Part shown: positions 1 to 10,915 of the stretch, in pieces | Numbering within the stretch: the stretch's first letter is position 1 | How the letters are laid out: each line of letters begins with the position of its first letter | From: Eublepharis macularius | Lineage: Eukaryota; Chordata; Lepidosauria; Squamata; Eublepharidae | NCBI RefSeq assembly: GCF_028583425.1 | Contig: NC_072801.1 | Span: forward strand, 58,109,766-58,173,765 | Direction: 5' to 3' | DNA length: 64,000 nt | Translations under genes and position numbers: made by a program | Notes under the pieces: model-generated | Seen by the model: only the letters and a program-made list of their open reading frames with translations | The model's database searches: none | Told to the model about the DNA's origin: nothing

Positions 1-1677
1 TGGCGCGCCGAACGCATCAATTTCATACTAGAGAAGCAAGGACTAACTACCGCCCTCCAGGACGCTCAGCACAAGGCTGAAGCGGCCACCGCTCGTGCCG
101 ACATGGCTGAGCATGCAGTAATCGAGGGACAGGAAAGAATCGCTAAGCTAACCCATGCCGCCCAGTTCATGGCAGAGCATAACCACTCCAAGGTAACCTC
201 CGCTGACCACTCCGCTTGTAAGAGGGAGCTAGAGGCCCTAAAGCAGCACCTGGGAATGCAGCAGGCCGTAATTTCCGCCGTGCATCCCGCAGCCCTCTTG
301 GCCCTCCCCGAAGGTAGTACCGACAACTGGTCACCCCCTTCGCCCCAGCCTGCGGAAGCCCCACAGCCCCTCCACCCAATAGCTACTAAGGAAATTGTAT
401 CCATGGACGAGGATGGCAGGAAGACAGACCGGGTCGTTAAGGAAACCCGCAATTGGAGGCCTGATGAGCTCCAAGCCATAGCCGATCGTATGGGACCCCT
501 AAACCGAGACACAGCCATCCAGTGGTTCACCCATGTGACCACCTCTCAGCCTTCCGCTAGTGGTTCCGATGTAGCCCAATTGGCTCGCCAATGCGCTGCC
601 CCTGAAATAGTCTCGGCCCTGAATGCCTATATCTCTAACCGAAGGTTAGCCACACGCAGCCAGTATGGAGCAATTAAAGAGATCTGTGCATTCCTGTGGC
701 CCACCAAAAGCTTGAAAGCCCTGTACATTGCAGAGTCTCAAAAACCCGGAGAGGATCCAGAGGCATATTTAGCTAGGAAACAGCTTCTTGCAGAGCTAGC
801 AGATGAAGTAGATTTAGATGCGAGCGATGTACCCGACTTTGACGAGTTAGAATTCAGGAGAGCAGTCTTAGATGGACTCAATAGTACCACCCGCCTAGCA
901 CTAGCAGGAGTGGAGCCCGGGAGCATCTCATGGGGAGACCTGGAAGCTCGCATCAGAAGCATTGCTGGCCTGTTGCGAGAAACCGGCGCCATCCGCCATG
1001 TGAAGCCCCCGGCCTCTCGTAGGAAGGAGAGCGAGCCGATAAGTGCAGTCACCTATGCCAATCATGGCCCCCACTCTCAATACCGACCACAGGGACGCAG
1101 CCCGTATCCGGAGGCAAGGGGAGGAATCCTGAGGGGAAGGAGCGGCAGCTTTAACCGGGGAAGGGGACCGAGGGACTACCGCCCGGGAGTCTCCTTTGCG
1201 CCCGCCCCGAGTTACAGTTCCTCCTCCTCCCAGCAAGGACCCCACGAGCCCCGACTACAGGATGCACCCATAGCCCCTTCTCACTCGCGAGCATCGCACC
1301 CGTACCACCATCAGGTCTACCCGCCTCCAGATCAGTCTAACGCTTGGGGAGCACCGCAGGGCGACCACGAGGGCTACCGGGACCGCGGCAGCACGCCCCA
1401 GTCCAGGGACTCCCTCCGTTGGGAACTTTGGATGCGCCTCAAAAACATTGGAGCGAACATGGAGCTCTTCGACGGAAAGCCCACGTCTGTTCTAATGAAG
1501 GCGATCATGGAGTGGGAAGACCAGCAGCAGCCCCCAGTACCTCCGTCGGCGCCCCCGTTACCGCCAGACCCTCCCTTCTCGAGTCCCCCGATAGCTGCGG
1601 TCCGGGAGCGCCCGAGCCCCAACAACCCCTTTAGAGGAAGCGCCGCTTCCACCGACCAGAGTGCAGGATCAGAATAG
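1..1677 (+). CDS. gag: Retroviral Gag (5'-partial, endogenous)
   Basis: The frame is open from base 1, so the matrix end lies outside the window. The first ~90 visible residues are Ala/Glu/Gln-rich and helical-looking. A capsid-like region follows, with a major-homology-type segment near 740-900 (KPGEDPEAYLARK, then a VLDGLNSTTRLAL helix). The C-terminal third is basic and Gly/Arg-rich (GRSGSFNRGRGPRDYR), then Pro-rich (PPVPPSAPPLPPDPP). I see no CCHC zinc knuckle, which orthoretroviral nucleocapsids normally carry; Gly-Arg boxes instead recall spumavirus Gag. The reading ends in a stop followed in the same frame by pol, as expected for suppression-type Gag-Pol expression. The virus family is uncertain; Gag identity is secure from position, length and composition. 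Confidence 0.85.
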   Translation, partial: WRAERINFILEKQGLTTALQDAQHKAEAATARADMAEHAVIEGQERIAKLTHAAQFMAEHNHSKVTSADHSACKRELEALKQHLGMQQAVISAVHPAALLALPEGSTDNWSPPSPQPAEAPQPLHPIATKEIVSMDEDGRKTDRVVKETRNWRPDELQAIADRMGPLNRDTAIQWFTHVTTSQPSASGSDVAQLARQCAAPEIVSALNAYISNRRLATRSQYGAIKEICAFLWPTKSLKALYIAESQKPGEDPEAYLARKQLLAELADEVDLDASDVPDFDELEFRRAVLDGLNSTTRLALAGVEPGSISWGDLEARIRSIAGLLRETGAIRHVKPPASRRKESEPISAVTYANHGPHSQYRPQGRSPYPEARGGILRGRSGSFNRGRGPRDYRPGVSFAPAPSYSSSSSQQGPHEPRLQDAPIAPSHSRASHPYHHQVYPPPDQSNAWGAPQGDHEGYRDRGSTPQSRDSLRWELWMRLKNIGANMELFDGKPTSVLMKAIMEWEDQQQPPVPPSAPPLPPDPPFSSPPIAAVRERPSPNNPFRGSAASTDQSAGSE

Positions 1678-1704
1678 GGTTGCCCCGAGTCCCAGTCTCC
1701 CTCC

Positions 1705-4700
1705 GTGGGCATAGTTGCCAAACTAAAGCCGGACACATGGGGGAGACCGACAGTGAAGGCAGGGATCGGGACTCCCGGGGAAAAGAAGAAGCCTGCCACC
1801 CTCCTCATAGATACCGGAGCTTCACTTAATATACTCCGGCCCACCTTAGTCACAAAGGGCACCCAGACCCCCACTACCATGCAGCTCGCCGGTTTTGGAG
1901 GCGGCACGCAGAAATCCCCGGTCTGGCAGGATATCCCCCTCTCCGTTGGGAACCTGGCCACCCGGATTTCGGCATGCGCAAACCGGGGAGAAGATGATGG
2001 ACTTTTGGGCATGCCATTTTTCCGTGCCGAGGGACTGACCATTGACCTAGCGAACGGGCTCCTGTGGCGCATCCCGGGAGGCCCAGACTTTGTTAATGCA
2101 GTCCATCAATGCGCAGCCCTCAAGGCCCCCCTTCCTCTCGCTCCCATCACAGGAGACCCCTGGGTTCAGGACTTTCCCGAAGTGTGGGTGACAGATAAGG
2201 CCGAGTGTGGGATAGTGAAGGGCGCCTGCGTCCTGATTGAAGGAAAGGACCCCCCTCCCCAAAGACAGTACAAGTACCCAGCAGAAGCTGAGGCAGGGAT
2301 AGCCAAGACCATAGAAGGACTCCTTGAGTGGGACGTCATACTCCCGATGCAGTCCATCTGCAACGCCCCATTGTGGCCAGTTCTGAAAGCAGATGGAGTG
2401 ACCTGGAGAATGACGGTCGACTTCCGTGCCCTGAATGCCACCACCCCTCCAGTTGCCCCGGTTGTGGCCAAGTATAATGAGATCCTAATGGCCATTGCCG
2501 CTGGGTCCCGGTTCTACTCGGTCATAGACCTGGCCAATGCTTTCCATTCTATCCGGTTGCATGAGTCTTGCTGGTACAAGTTCGCGTTCACTTTCCGCGG
2601 CCAGCAATACGCATTCAAGCGGACACCCCAGGGATTCCACTCCAGCCCCAGTATCTGTCATGCCCATGTAGTTCAGATGTGGGAACACCTCCAACCCTCC
2701 TCGAGGCCCCACGTACTGAGCTACGTGGATGACATTTTAGTCCACGCCCCCACGGAAGAATTAGCCCGCCAAATCACCAGGGAAGTCCTGGAACTCCTCC
2801 GCGAGACTGGGTTCAAGGCAAGCAGGGAAAAGGCCCAATTGGTTCAGACCAGCGTCAAGTACCTGGGTCTGACCCTGGGACCCGAGGGTCGCACCCCGGA
2901 CGCCCAGCGAATGGAGGTCATTTCCAAGCTGCCTGCACCCACCGATGTCCCCTCCCTCAGAGCCCTTCTAGGAACTTTTAACTTTTCCCGAGACTTCATC
3001 GAGTCCTTTGCAGACAAAGCTCGCCCCCTTTATGCTCTCCTCAAGAAGAATACTCCCTGGGAGTGGGGACCGGAGCAACAGACAGCCTTAGCCGAGCTAA
3101 AGCGCAGCCTGGCCGCAGCCCCGGCCCTAGCCCATCCAGATGTCACTCAGCCATTCTTTATCCAGTTAGCAGTATCAGACAAGAGCATAGGAGCCACGCT
3201 CACCCAGCAGCAAGCAGGAACCGCTAGAGTAGTAGCCTATGCCTCTCGCAACCTAACCGCAGTAGAAACTAAGTTTAGCCCATGCGAGAAGACATGCCTT
3301 GCTCTAGTTTGGAGTCTGACCCATTGGGAATTTATCATAGGAGGCTCCCGCACAATAGTTCAAACTACTCACACGCCCCTCAAATATATTCTGTCTGGCA
3401 AGATACAAGACGGACAAGTTTCAAACGCCCGCATAGCCCAGTGGACCCTGGCCCTGGTCAACCGCGGAGTAGAATTCAAAAAGGAGACCGCTGAGCCACC
3501 AGCCCCATATGGCCTATTGGTGACCGGGACCGAGCACGAGTGCCCCCTGGACCCGCCACCACAGGTTGTCTGGCCAGTCACTTGGGGAGTCCCGCTAGAG
3601 GAAGCCCGACAGAACGGCTTCACATGCTGGTTCTGTGACGGCTCCTCCTTTCACGTTGGAGGCTCCCCTCGGACAGGCTACGGCGCCGTGCGAGTGAGCG
3701 ACGCCCATACTCTCAAAGGTCCAGCCCGCCCCCATTCCAGCCAAGCGGCTGAGGTGCAAGCGCTTCTGGCAGTGCTTGAGTTTGAGCCCCCAGAAAGCCC
3801 ACTTGCCATTTATACAGACTCGGATTGGACGGCCAAAGCCGCCACAGTCTGGCTCCCGGTATGGCAGAATCAGGGGTGGAGAGCTAGCGATGGGAAACCC
3901 GTAGCCCACCTACAGCTATGGCAGCAGGTAGCAGCACTCCTCCAGTCCCGCTCAGGCCCAACGCAGGTGACCCATGTCAAGGGACACCAGAAGACAAATT
4001 CAGAGACCGCTTATTGGAATGACCAGGCAGACCTTGCAGCCAAGGCAGCCGCCACTGAAAATGCTCCCCTACCGGAACCAGCCACCGATTGTCCCCTCCG
4101 CCCTGTCACCACTCGGGCACAAGCCCGCAGCCAAGCTCAGGGAACCGCAGGAACACTAGACCTAGCACAACTGCAGCAATCTGACCCAGAAATAACTGAC
4201 CTCCTAGCCGCAGGAAGGGATCAGACAGGGAGACTCATGGTCAGAGAAGAGGAAGGCATAGTTTGGGCAGTAGATGCAGCCAGCGAACGCCATTGGGTAG
4301 TGCCATTAGAAGTTAGGGCTGACTTAATTCAGTTTGTCCACGAGCAGGGACACCGAGGCAAGGATCTGACTCTGGAAAGGGTAAAAGAGGTTGGTTGGTG
4401 GCCTGGCATGCGCACCGAAGTAGCGCAATGGGTAGACAACTGTCTGTCCTGCGCTATGGTCAATGCAGACCCCACCGGACCTAGAGCTCCCCTCCAGCAT
4501 CAGAGAATCGATGGACCCTGGGCTCGCATACAGATTGACTTTATCGGCCCCCTTCCCCCCACTGCTCGCGGCAATCGCTACTGCCTCACTGTCATAGACC
4601 CCTTTAGCAAATGGGTCGAAGCGTTTCCGTGCAAGCGCAACAATGCAGCCACCACTGCCAAACTACTATTCAACAATGTCTTTTCAAGATGGGGCATTGT

Positions 4701-5517
4701 GCGAGTCATGGACTCCGATTTAGGCTCACACTTCATCGGAGAAGTTACACAGGAGCTTTGTAAAGCACTGGGCATCCAGCAACGTTTCCACATAGCCGGC
4801 CACCCTCAAGCTTCAGGCGCCATAGAAAGAACCAACCGGACCCTCAAGGAGGCTCTCCGCAAGATGGTTCGCTCCTCCGGGAGAGACTGGGATGAAAAAC
4901 TCCCCATAATCCTAATGGCCATTAGAGGCACTACCGCAGTTCACGGGCTCACACCCCATATGGTAATGACAGGGCGAAGAATGCAGCTCCCGGAAGCCTT
5001 CTGGCTAGATACGCAGCTCCCTTCTGATATGCAGCCCGTAGTGATTAATGATGCTTGGGTCCAAGACCTGCTCTCATCCATACACGCCGTCCACATGCAA
5101 GTGGCCCAGAAGTTGGGCACAGCTCAGAAGGATATGGACCGCAAATTAGGATGGGTCAGGAACCCCAGGCAGTGGGAGGAAGGACAGCTCGTTCTGTACA
5201 GGAAGTTTTCGCAAAAGGCGCACTCACTAGCAGCCAAGTGGCAAGGCCCAGTCCCTATCACAAAAAGAGTCTCCCCAGCTGTCTATCAGGTAGCCATCCA
5301 GAGAAGGACAGGAGGAACGTGGCTAAAATACTTTCACGCCTCTCAATTAAAAGAATGGAAAGGGAAGCCGCTGCAAAACGCCCCTCCTGTGTATGACCCT
5401 GGGGGAACCTCCACCAGTCCAGCCCCCCTCTGCCCAGTGATTCGCCAGATATCCCTCCACCCTGGGCCAGAGATACCGTGTGTCCCCTTAGACCAGACCT
5501 TTGTAGCTTTAGAATAA
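1705..5517 (+). CDS. pol: Retroviral Pol polyprotein (protease-RT-RNase H-integrase)
   Basis: About 1270 residues. A retropepsin active site (LLIDTGASLNIL) sits near residue 34. Reverse transcriptase follows, with RMTVDFRALN near 235, VIDLANAFHSIRL near 273 and the catalytic YVDDILVHA near 339. RNase H shows FCDGSSF near 642 and IYTDSDWTAKAA near 700. Integrase has an HHCC zinc-binding segment (HEQGHRGKD ... CLSCAM, ~878-917) and DDE core blocks (QIDFIGPLPP, VMDSDLGSHF, GAIERTNRTLKE), then a basic C-terminal domain with a QGPVPITKR segment. Protease lies in the pol frame directly after the gag stop, so Gag-Pol would be made by read-through. The element is a fossil copy; this part looks essentially intact. 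Confidence 0.95.
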   Translation: MGIVAKLKPDTWGRPTVKAGIGTPGEKKKPATLLIDTGASLNILRPTLVTKGTQTPTTMQLAGFGGGTQKSPVWQDIPLSVGNLATRISACANRGEDDGLLGMPFFRAEGLTIDLANGLLWRIPGGPDFVNAVHQCAALKAPLPLAPITGDPWVQDFPEVWVTDKAECGIVKGACVLIEGKDPPPQRQYKYPAEAEAGIAKTIEGLLEWDVILPMQSICNAPLWPVLKADGVTWRMTVDFRALNATTPPVAPVVAKYNEILMAIAAGSRFYSVIDLANAFHSIRLHESCWYKFAFTFRGQQYAFKRTPQGFHSSPSICHAHVVQMWEHLQPSSRPHVLSYVDDILVHAPTEELARQITREVLELLRETGFKASREKAQLVQTSVKYLGLTLGPEGRTPDAQRMEVISKLPAPTDVPSLRALLGTFNFSRDFIESFADKARPLYALLKKNTPWEWGPEQQTALAELKRSLAAAPALAHPDVTQPFFIQLAVSDKSIGATLTQQQAGTARVVAYASRNLTAVETKFSPCEKTCLALVWSLTHWEFIIGGSRTIVQTTHTPLKYILSGKIQDGQVSNARIAQWTLALVNRGVEFKKETAEPPAPYGLLVTGTEHECPLDPPPQVVWPVTWGVPLEEARQNGFTCWFCDGSSFHVGGSPRTGYGAVRVSDAHTLKGPARPHSSQAAEVQALLAVLEFEPPESPLAIYTDSDWTAKAATVWLPVWQNQGWRASDGKPVAHLQLWQQVAALLQSRSGPTQVTHVKGHQKTNSETAYWNDQADLAAKAAATENAPLPEPATDCPLRPVTTRAQARSQAQGTAGTLDLAQLQQSDPEITDLLAAGRDQTGRLMVREEEGIVWAVDAASERHWVVPLEVRADLIQFVHEQGHRGKDLTLERVKEVGWWPGMRTEVAQWVDNCLSCAMVNADPTGPRAPLQHQRIDGPWARIQIDFIGPLPPTARGNRYCLTVIDPFSKWVEAFPCKRNNAATTAKLLFNNVFSRWGIVRVMDSDLGSHFIGEVTQELCKALGIQQRFHIAGHPQASGAIERTNRTLKEALRKMVRSSGRDWDEKLPIILMAIRGTTAVHGLTPHMVMTGRRMQLPEAFWLDTQLPSDMQPVVINDAWVQDLLSSIHAVHMQVAQKLGTAQKDMDRKLGWVRNPRQWEEGQLVLYRKFSQKAHSLAAKWQGPVPITKRVSPAVYQVAIQRRTGGTWLKYFHASQLKEWKGKPLQNAPPVYDPGGTSTSPAPLCPVIRQISLHPGPEIPCVPLDQTFVALE

Positions 5518-7101
5518 AAGAAATAGTAGAATATGTAGATATCGGTGTAAATGTTAAAAGTTTTTCCAGTTCTATTCTTTGACCTCATTAGGCGGGCCCC
5601 ACAGTTGGGACCCTTAGGAGAAGACACGGCAATCAAAGCCAAATAGGACCACCACCGAAAGTGATTCTTAATTGGATTGTAAGCCGCATGTTCGGGAAAA
5701 AATTGCACAGGCAAAAGAGATTTGCTGTGTGTGAAAGTGTTTGGAGAGGCTTTAGCCCAGAGGTGACTGCATTCTTTCGAACATGGTGGAATCACCAAAT
5801 AAGGTGATCCCTGTATTCGAAAATATATCACCCGCCGTGCTGGTGAAGATCCCGCATCTACGTAGATCCGGGGTCTCACCTGCCAGACCCACGCTTTCGC
5901 ATGATGGTCGGCTTTGGCTTTGAGGGCCGTGCCTCCCCTGGAAAAGGTCCCCCAGATAGCCCAACACCTCTCTTTTACTAATATTCATATTCGTCATGGT
6001 GAGTTGCTGTACGGCGCCACCAGTTAGTACGCTTTAGTGCAAAGGTAAAAGACCCGCCAGTATTTTGTAAATATGTTACCTCTGGAATATGTTATTGAGG
6101 TGCGTTTGCTACGCACAAGGGGCAGCGTGCCTCATTTACATAGCCAGAATCCCCCGCGCCAAGATGACCCCCGAATAACCCAGACCCAGTGGCGCCGACA
6201 GATCTTGGCCGCCTCCGCCGCTTTTCGATAAACGCCGCCGAGCGCCCTCGGCTCCACTTCGGCCCTTTCCGCCAGCAGCCGCCCGCCCCACGTAATCTTT
6301 TCCCTTGCCCGTACCGCACAAGGGAAAAGAAGGGGGGGAGACATGTTGAAGTTTTAATGAAGCCCTGCCAGGCCTTCCAAGTGAGGGCAACCCAAAAGTA
6401 CCCCACACCCGTATGCCTCTTGCTCCGTGTATTTTTCTTTTTGCTCAGTGCATTTTTCTTTTGCTCAGTGTATTTTTCCTTTTTGCCCGGTGTATCGTTT
6501 TTTTTCCTTAACTAGAAGATGGGGCCTCCCGAGGGAGTCCCCCCCAAAAATTGGTTGTCCTGCAAACATATGACGAAGGCCTATTTTTTAAAAATTAAAA
6601 CGAGGGCCCCCGTCTGCAGCAACCCTTATAGTTAATGGAAGCCACTCTTTAGTTTTTTTCCATTTTAAAGCGGCAAGGCCAGGCCGAGCCGGACCGACAG
6701 CTCTCAGCCCGCAAAGTAAAAGTAGCCCGCCACCGAGCAAGGGGCACCTGAAGGCCACATAGTCTAGGCACCCAGGGACCCCTGGGGCGAGTTTGCATAA
6801 CCCCGCCTAACGTTCAGCCAACCCTTGCCCGACGCAAAGACGTCCCCCCTGAAATATACACGCTTTAGAAAGAAACCTTCGCACAGGAGTTCCCCAGAGC
6901 AACAAGCTGGAAGGCTCGCTTAGTGCTCCGGGACTTCTCGCTCGAGCCCCAATCAGTAAGAGTGCTGGCAGAAAAACGCCCTCCTTCTTTTTCCCTGCTT
7001 TACTTCATTCATTTTGCTGCAATAAACTCAGGGAACCTGTACTTATATCCGCAGGTCTCCCCAGGATATTTTCACTACAGAAAGGAAAAGAAGGCCAGGA
7101 G
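5518..7101 (+). other. Long non-coding gap between retroviral pol and env
   Basis: About 1.6 kb separates pol from env; simple retroviruses usually overlap these genes or leave only a short gap. I see no convincing conserved protein here. Short open frames exist, for example 6189-6515 with a hydrophobic Phe-rich tail, but that tail is produced by a pyrimidine-rich repeat. The stretch contains four ~20-bp tandem units (6421-6500), a GC-rich block near 6140-6330 and several purine or pyrimidine runs. It may be part of the viral leader or splice-acceptor region, an accessory region, or DNA picked up by the virus; the sequence alone does not decide. Confidence 0.6.
6421..6500 (+). repeat. Short tandem repeat, ~20 bp x 4
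   Basis: Four consecutive units resemble TTGCTCAGTGTATTTTTCTT with small differences; a T-rich run follows. They lie in the pol-env gap of the retrovirus. Confidence 0.8.
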
Positions 7102-9487
7102 ATGAGGCACCTGGCTACTCTGTGTTTGCTCGTGCTGGCAGGCACCCTAACAGAGGGACGCCCGTCCAAATTAATGCCCTACCCCCACTGGAGATGTATT
7201 AATACACTGGCAGGGAACGAAATGATGGTCTGCAAAGTTGTGCAGCAGAGCAATATGACCACCCCCATGGATCGCACTAACTTCCGCAGTTGCGAAGAAC
7301 AGTGGATCCGGCCCCCAGAGCTTGTCATTTTATGTGTGGGAGTAAAAACTGTCTCAAGAACTAGTATGCTACTCGCCTACTGACACAGTTTCACCACTTG
7401 CTCCGATTCCTTGTATGTTTCTTCCCCGTATCAGGCCAGCCCCCACCGCAGTCCCGGTGGTAGACAAATATACCACCCCTGCCAATTTCGAAACCTCGCC
7501 ATTTGTCACTGAGGCTTTCGGACCATACTGTGAAGTTATTCTAGTGTCGGCCGCAGTATGGAAGGCAGGAGACCCCTTTAGAATGACCATCCTACTAGGC
7601 ACCACTGCCACTGAGTCTGCATCTGTCACTATCACGCCCCCTTCAGGTGCAGTTCTCTCCTTTGCTATAGAGCGCTGGGAGAACCTGACCTGGATTGTAA
7701 AAGAGGAAGACCTAGCCAAACACGGCCCACCCGATTGGACACTGGTTCAACAGACGCCCGAATGCCAAACCAAGCCCCTAGTAGAGAAATTTCACCGGCT
7801 TGGGCTGCTCTTTGTAAATTTGACTCACGAACCAGGCAATTATTCTCTGCTGATCCGGACCCAGGAGACCCACACCATCCAAATTGACCCTTTGATTGCT
7901 AGCAATAAGCAATTAAGCCAAGGCGGCACGCATATAGTGGGCTCCCATGTTTTGAAAACTGACATTCGAGAGAGAGTTCTAGTCCGCCCGCAAATGTCTT
8001 TAAAAGAGATCCGCATAGACTTAGCTGAGCTAAATGTAACCCAGAGGCTGCCGCAGTGCGCTCCCTATCTGGAGGCCGGTAGCAAGGGTTGGAATGCATG
8101 GCTACAACTGTGGATCGATCCCTCCCCCTCTCTCTCGCGTGCCAGACGAAGCATTGCTGACTGGACTGCTCCTGCAGCCGGAGGCTTAGCAATCATGGAT
8201 TCGGTCAATATTGAGACTCTCGCTAATAAGTTTGCCCATGTCACGACTAGCATCTCTGACTTAGGTAAACCAGTGGTGCAGTCCCTAAATTCCATTTCAA
8301 ATGGGCAACACGAGATCAGCTCCATTTTAGTTAACTGGGAGAGTCAAATTGAAAGAGATTTTTCTCTGCTGCTCAAAGGGACACAGTCTTTTGAACGCAA
8401 CGTGTCAATAGCCATGGCATGTATGCAAGCCCAACAATTAAATCAGGCTGTGGCCATGGGGCTAATTCGGCAAGCCACGGACGGGCATTTGCCCCTGGAA
8501 ATTAAAAGATTGATTATGCCCAAATTGTCACCCATAGAACTGGAGCTTGAATCCTGGTGGTCTCTCGTAAATTCCTCATTCTCACCGACCACCCAGGAGC
8601 TTAAATTATTTTTATTAACGGCCAGTGCGCACGAGTCATTCCATGTGTACCCAGTCGTGCCTCTGGGACTCCAAGTCAGCGATACCGAGGTCCTCTACGC
8701 CCGCCACCCCGACCATTGGGCCCGCTTCACCCCGACCGGATGGCAGCTCGTCAGCCTCCAAGGGTGCCAGCATCGAGACCAGACCGGCTTCATTTGCCAA
8801 GACCAAGCCTTTGCACCTCATCACCCCTGTGTAGCCCCGCAAGTCGACGCCCTCAACGAGTGCTCTTTTGAGGTCGTCCGGGAGAACAGCTCCGCCGTGG
8901 TCTACCTTGGGAAAGGATGTGCCTGCGTGCGAACGGCCTGCGACTTCGTGGTCCTGAATTCGTTCCAGCTGAAGCCCGTGATCCCGGGAGTCAACCGCTG
9001 CTTCTGTAACCTGTCTTCGGTAGCAGCCTGCGACTTCACCTACACGGTACCGGTCTGGACCCAAGAAGAGATCCTGGTGACACCCTCCATCTATCGACAT
9101 GTGAAGCCCATCTCCCTCGGCATCGGTCTGGAGCTAATCCACGAGCTCCTGACCCACCCCCAGCTCCACCGCACCCTCCAGAGCATCCAGAGGGACGGGG
9201 ATACCACTGCTTTGGTTGTGTCCCACAACGGCAAGGAAATTTTGGACCTTGCCCAGCGGATTAAGACCACCGGAGAGCACTCGTGGTGGGAAACCCTCTT
9301 TGGCTGGAGCCCCACTGCCACTGGAATTTACAATTTGGCTTTGCACCCGATCGTTGTTATTTTGGCCTTTCAAGTTTTATTATGTGCCTCATTACTTTAT
9401 TTGGGCTGTTGGAGCCGCCGACAGCTCCAGCAACTCCAACTGTCCTACCGTCTGGTCCATTACAATCCAGACCTCCTCTTGCCCTAA
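7102..9487 (+). pseudogene. env: Retroviral envelope gene (fossil)
   Basis: The region begins with a signal-peptide-like start (MRHLATLCLLVLAGTLTEG) and encodes a surface part with several N-glycosylation sequons. A furin-type cleavage site, RARRSIADW, lies near 8140. The transmembrane part downstream is about 440 residues, far longer than in typical gammaretroviruses. It has a helical heptad-like region (8200-8480), a Cys-rich stretch (8770-9040), and a C-terminal hydrophobic anchor (IVVILAFQVLLCASLLYLGC, near 9350) with a short basic tail. I do not see the CKS17-type immunosuppressive motif or a CX6CC motif in its usual place. The proportions recall epsilon- or foamy-type Env. The gene is broken, with about one break in view. 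Confidence 0.85.
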
Positions 9488-10902
9488 GGGTTGTTCTTGG
9501 CGCCCCGTTTAGCCTTTGTTTGTTTTATTGCTTGTGTTGTTATGATCATATGTACGGATCCTGAACCAGCCCCATGGACGCTCTGCTGCCGGACACCGCT
9601 CCGAGGCCCTCTTGTGGACTAGGGGGGGGGGCTATTACTCTGCCTCCCAGCCCACGGCCCGTCTCCAAACGACCGCCAGCAGCGCCACCTCCATGAGGAC
9701 TAGAACTGTGTGCCTGGAGCCCTTCTCGCCGCTCATCGACCCTGCTCTGCGGATTGTCGCAGACAGCAAGGGGGGGTGGAAGTGTGTTCTGGAGCACATG
9801 AACTAAGTTTGCTTGTTCTTGTATATATGCAACCCAGTCCAGCAGCTGTACTGCGGACTGAGCCGTCTGTGATCTTTGTAGCTCTATTGTTTTATGAATT
9901 TCTTCTCATTGCTTTTATGAATTTTAACTCCCATGAATTTAGCCCCGAACTAGTCCCTCTCTCTATCTATTGCAAGTGCGCCCATGAACTTTATCCCTAT
10001 GAATTTGATTTTAACCTTAGGAATTGCCTTTTTAACCTGACTCCCTCCGCCGAGGTAATTCTAGCATATCTATTATTTTATGAATTTGGTTTTAACCAGG
10101 ACCCCTCCTGAACGGTCTCTTTTAAAGGTTATTTTATTTCTAATTTTAAGCTCGATGAATTTGGTTTTAATCTGACTATATGAGTTGGTCTTTTACTTGC
10201 AGAGTGTATTTTTCTGCCCCCATGAGCCCTTCCGCCGCCTACCCCTCATGAATTGTTTCCACGCACTTGCTTTTATTCTTGCTGCTTTTGACTTCATGAA
10301 CTATTGCTTTTAATCACATATATGTATTTATGATTTTAGCCATGTATGAATTACTCTACCCTTGATGAATTATGCCATGCTTGCACATTTCACTTTACCT
10401 TGTATGAATTGCTTTTAATCCTACATTCATGAATTGAACCATGAATTGTCCTTGCTTTTAAATCTTATGCTTATGAATTAATCCATGTATATGAATTGCT
10501 CCTGGTTTTTAATGCTTTTAACCCACCATGAATTCCGTATGAATTACCTCCCGCCATGAATTGATCAATGTACCCAAATATGAATTGTTGTTGTTTATGT
10601 GCATGAATTGATCATTGCTGCCTATTACTATGAATTGCTATCACTTATGAATTATTGCTATTTATTCTGACGATTGCACTTAGCACACCCCCTGGTGTGA
10701 ACCCACAGACCTGCAGCCCATTGGCTGATCTAAATTGCACTTATTCGGTTAGGTGGTTCTCCAAACTAAATTTTTGAGTGACGCCTCCTCCCCCTTCCCT
10801 TCCCACTCCTTCTTCGCTCGAAGCTCAACCACTGGACATTGCCAACCACCTCGCCTTTGAAGCCAAGTTCGGAGACCCGCGCGCCTGACGTCCCGGGGTC
10901 TC
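9488..10902 (+). other. Retroviral 3' non-coding region before the polypurine tract
   Basis: About 1.4 kb lies between env and the polypurine tract. I find no conserved coding region. Its 3' half is dominated by the ATGAATT array listed separately. Simple retroviruses normally have little sequence here, so this may be an accessory or captured segment. Confidence 0.6.
9894..10653 (+). repeat. Dispersed-tandem ATGAATT array
   Basis: The exact heptamer ATGAATT occurs 21 times in about 760 bp, all read on the + strand, at irregular spacing of roughly 15 to 100 bp. Near-matches (ATGAACT, ATGAGTT) add more. Several units extend to ATGAATTGCTTTTAA. The spacing is too irregular for a simple microsatellite. 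It lies between env and the 3' LTR of the retrovirus. Confidence 0.85.
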
Positions 10903-10915
10903 CGAGGGGGGGAAT
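10903..10915 (+). promoter_or_regulatory. Retroviral polypurine tract
   Basis: A purine run (GAGGGGGGGAA) directly precedes a TGTT start, as expected for the plus-strand primer next to the 3' LTR. Confidence 0.65.

Noticed and set aside
5343-5879. 178-codon minus-strand open frame at the pol 3' end
   Set aside because: Antisense to pol and the pol-env gap; no family features.
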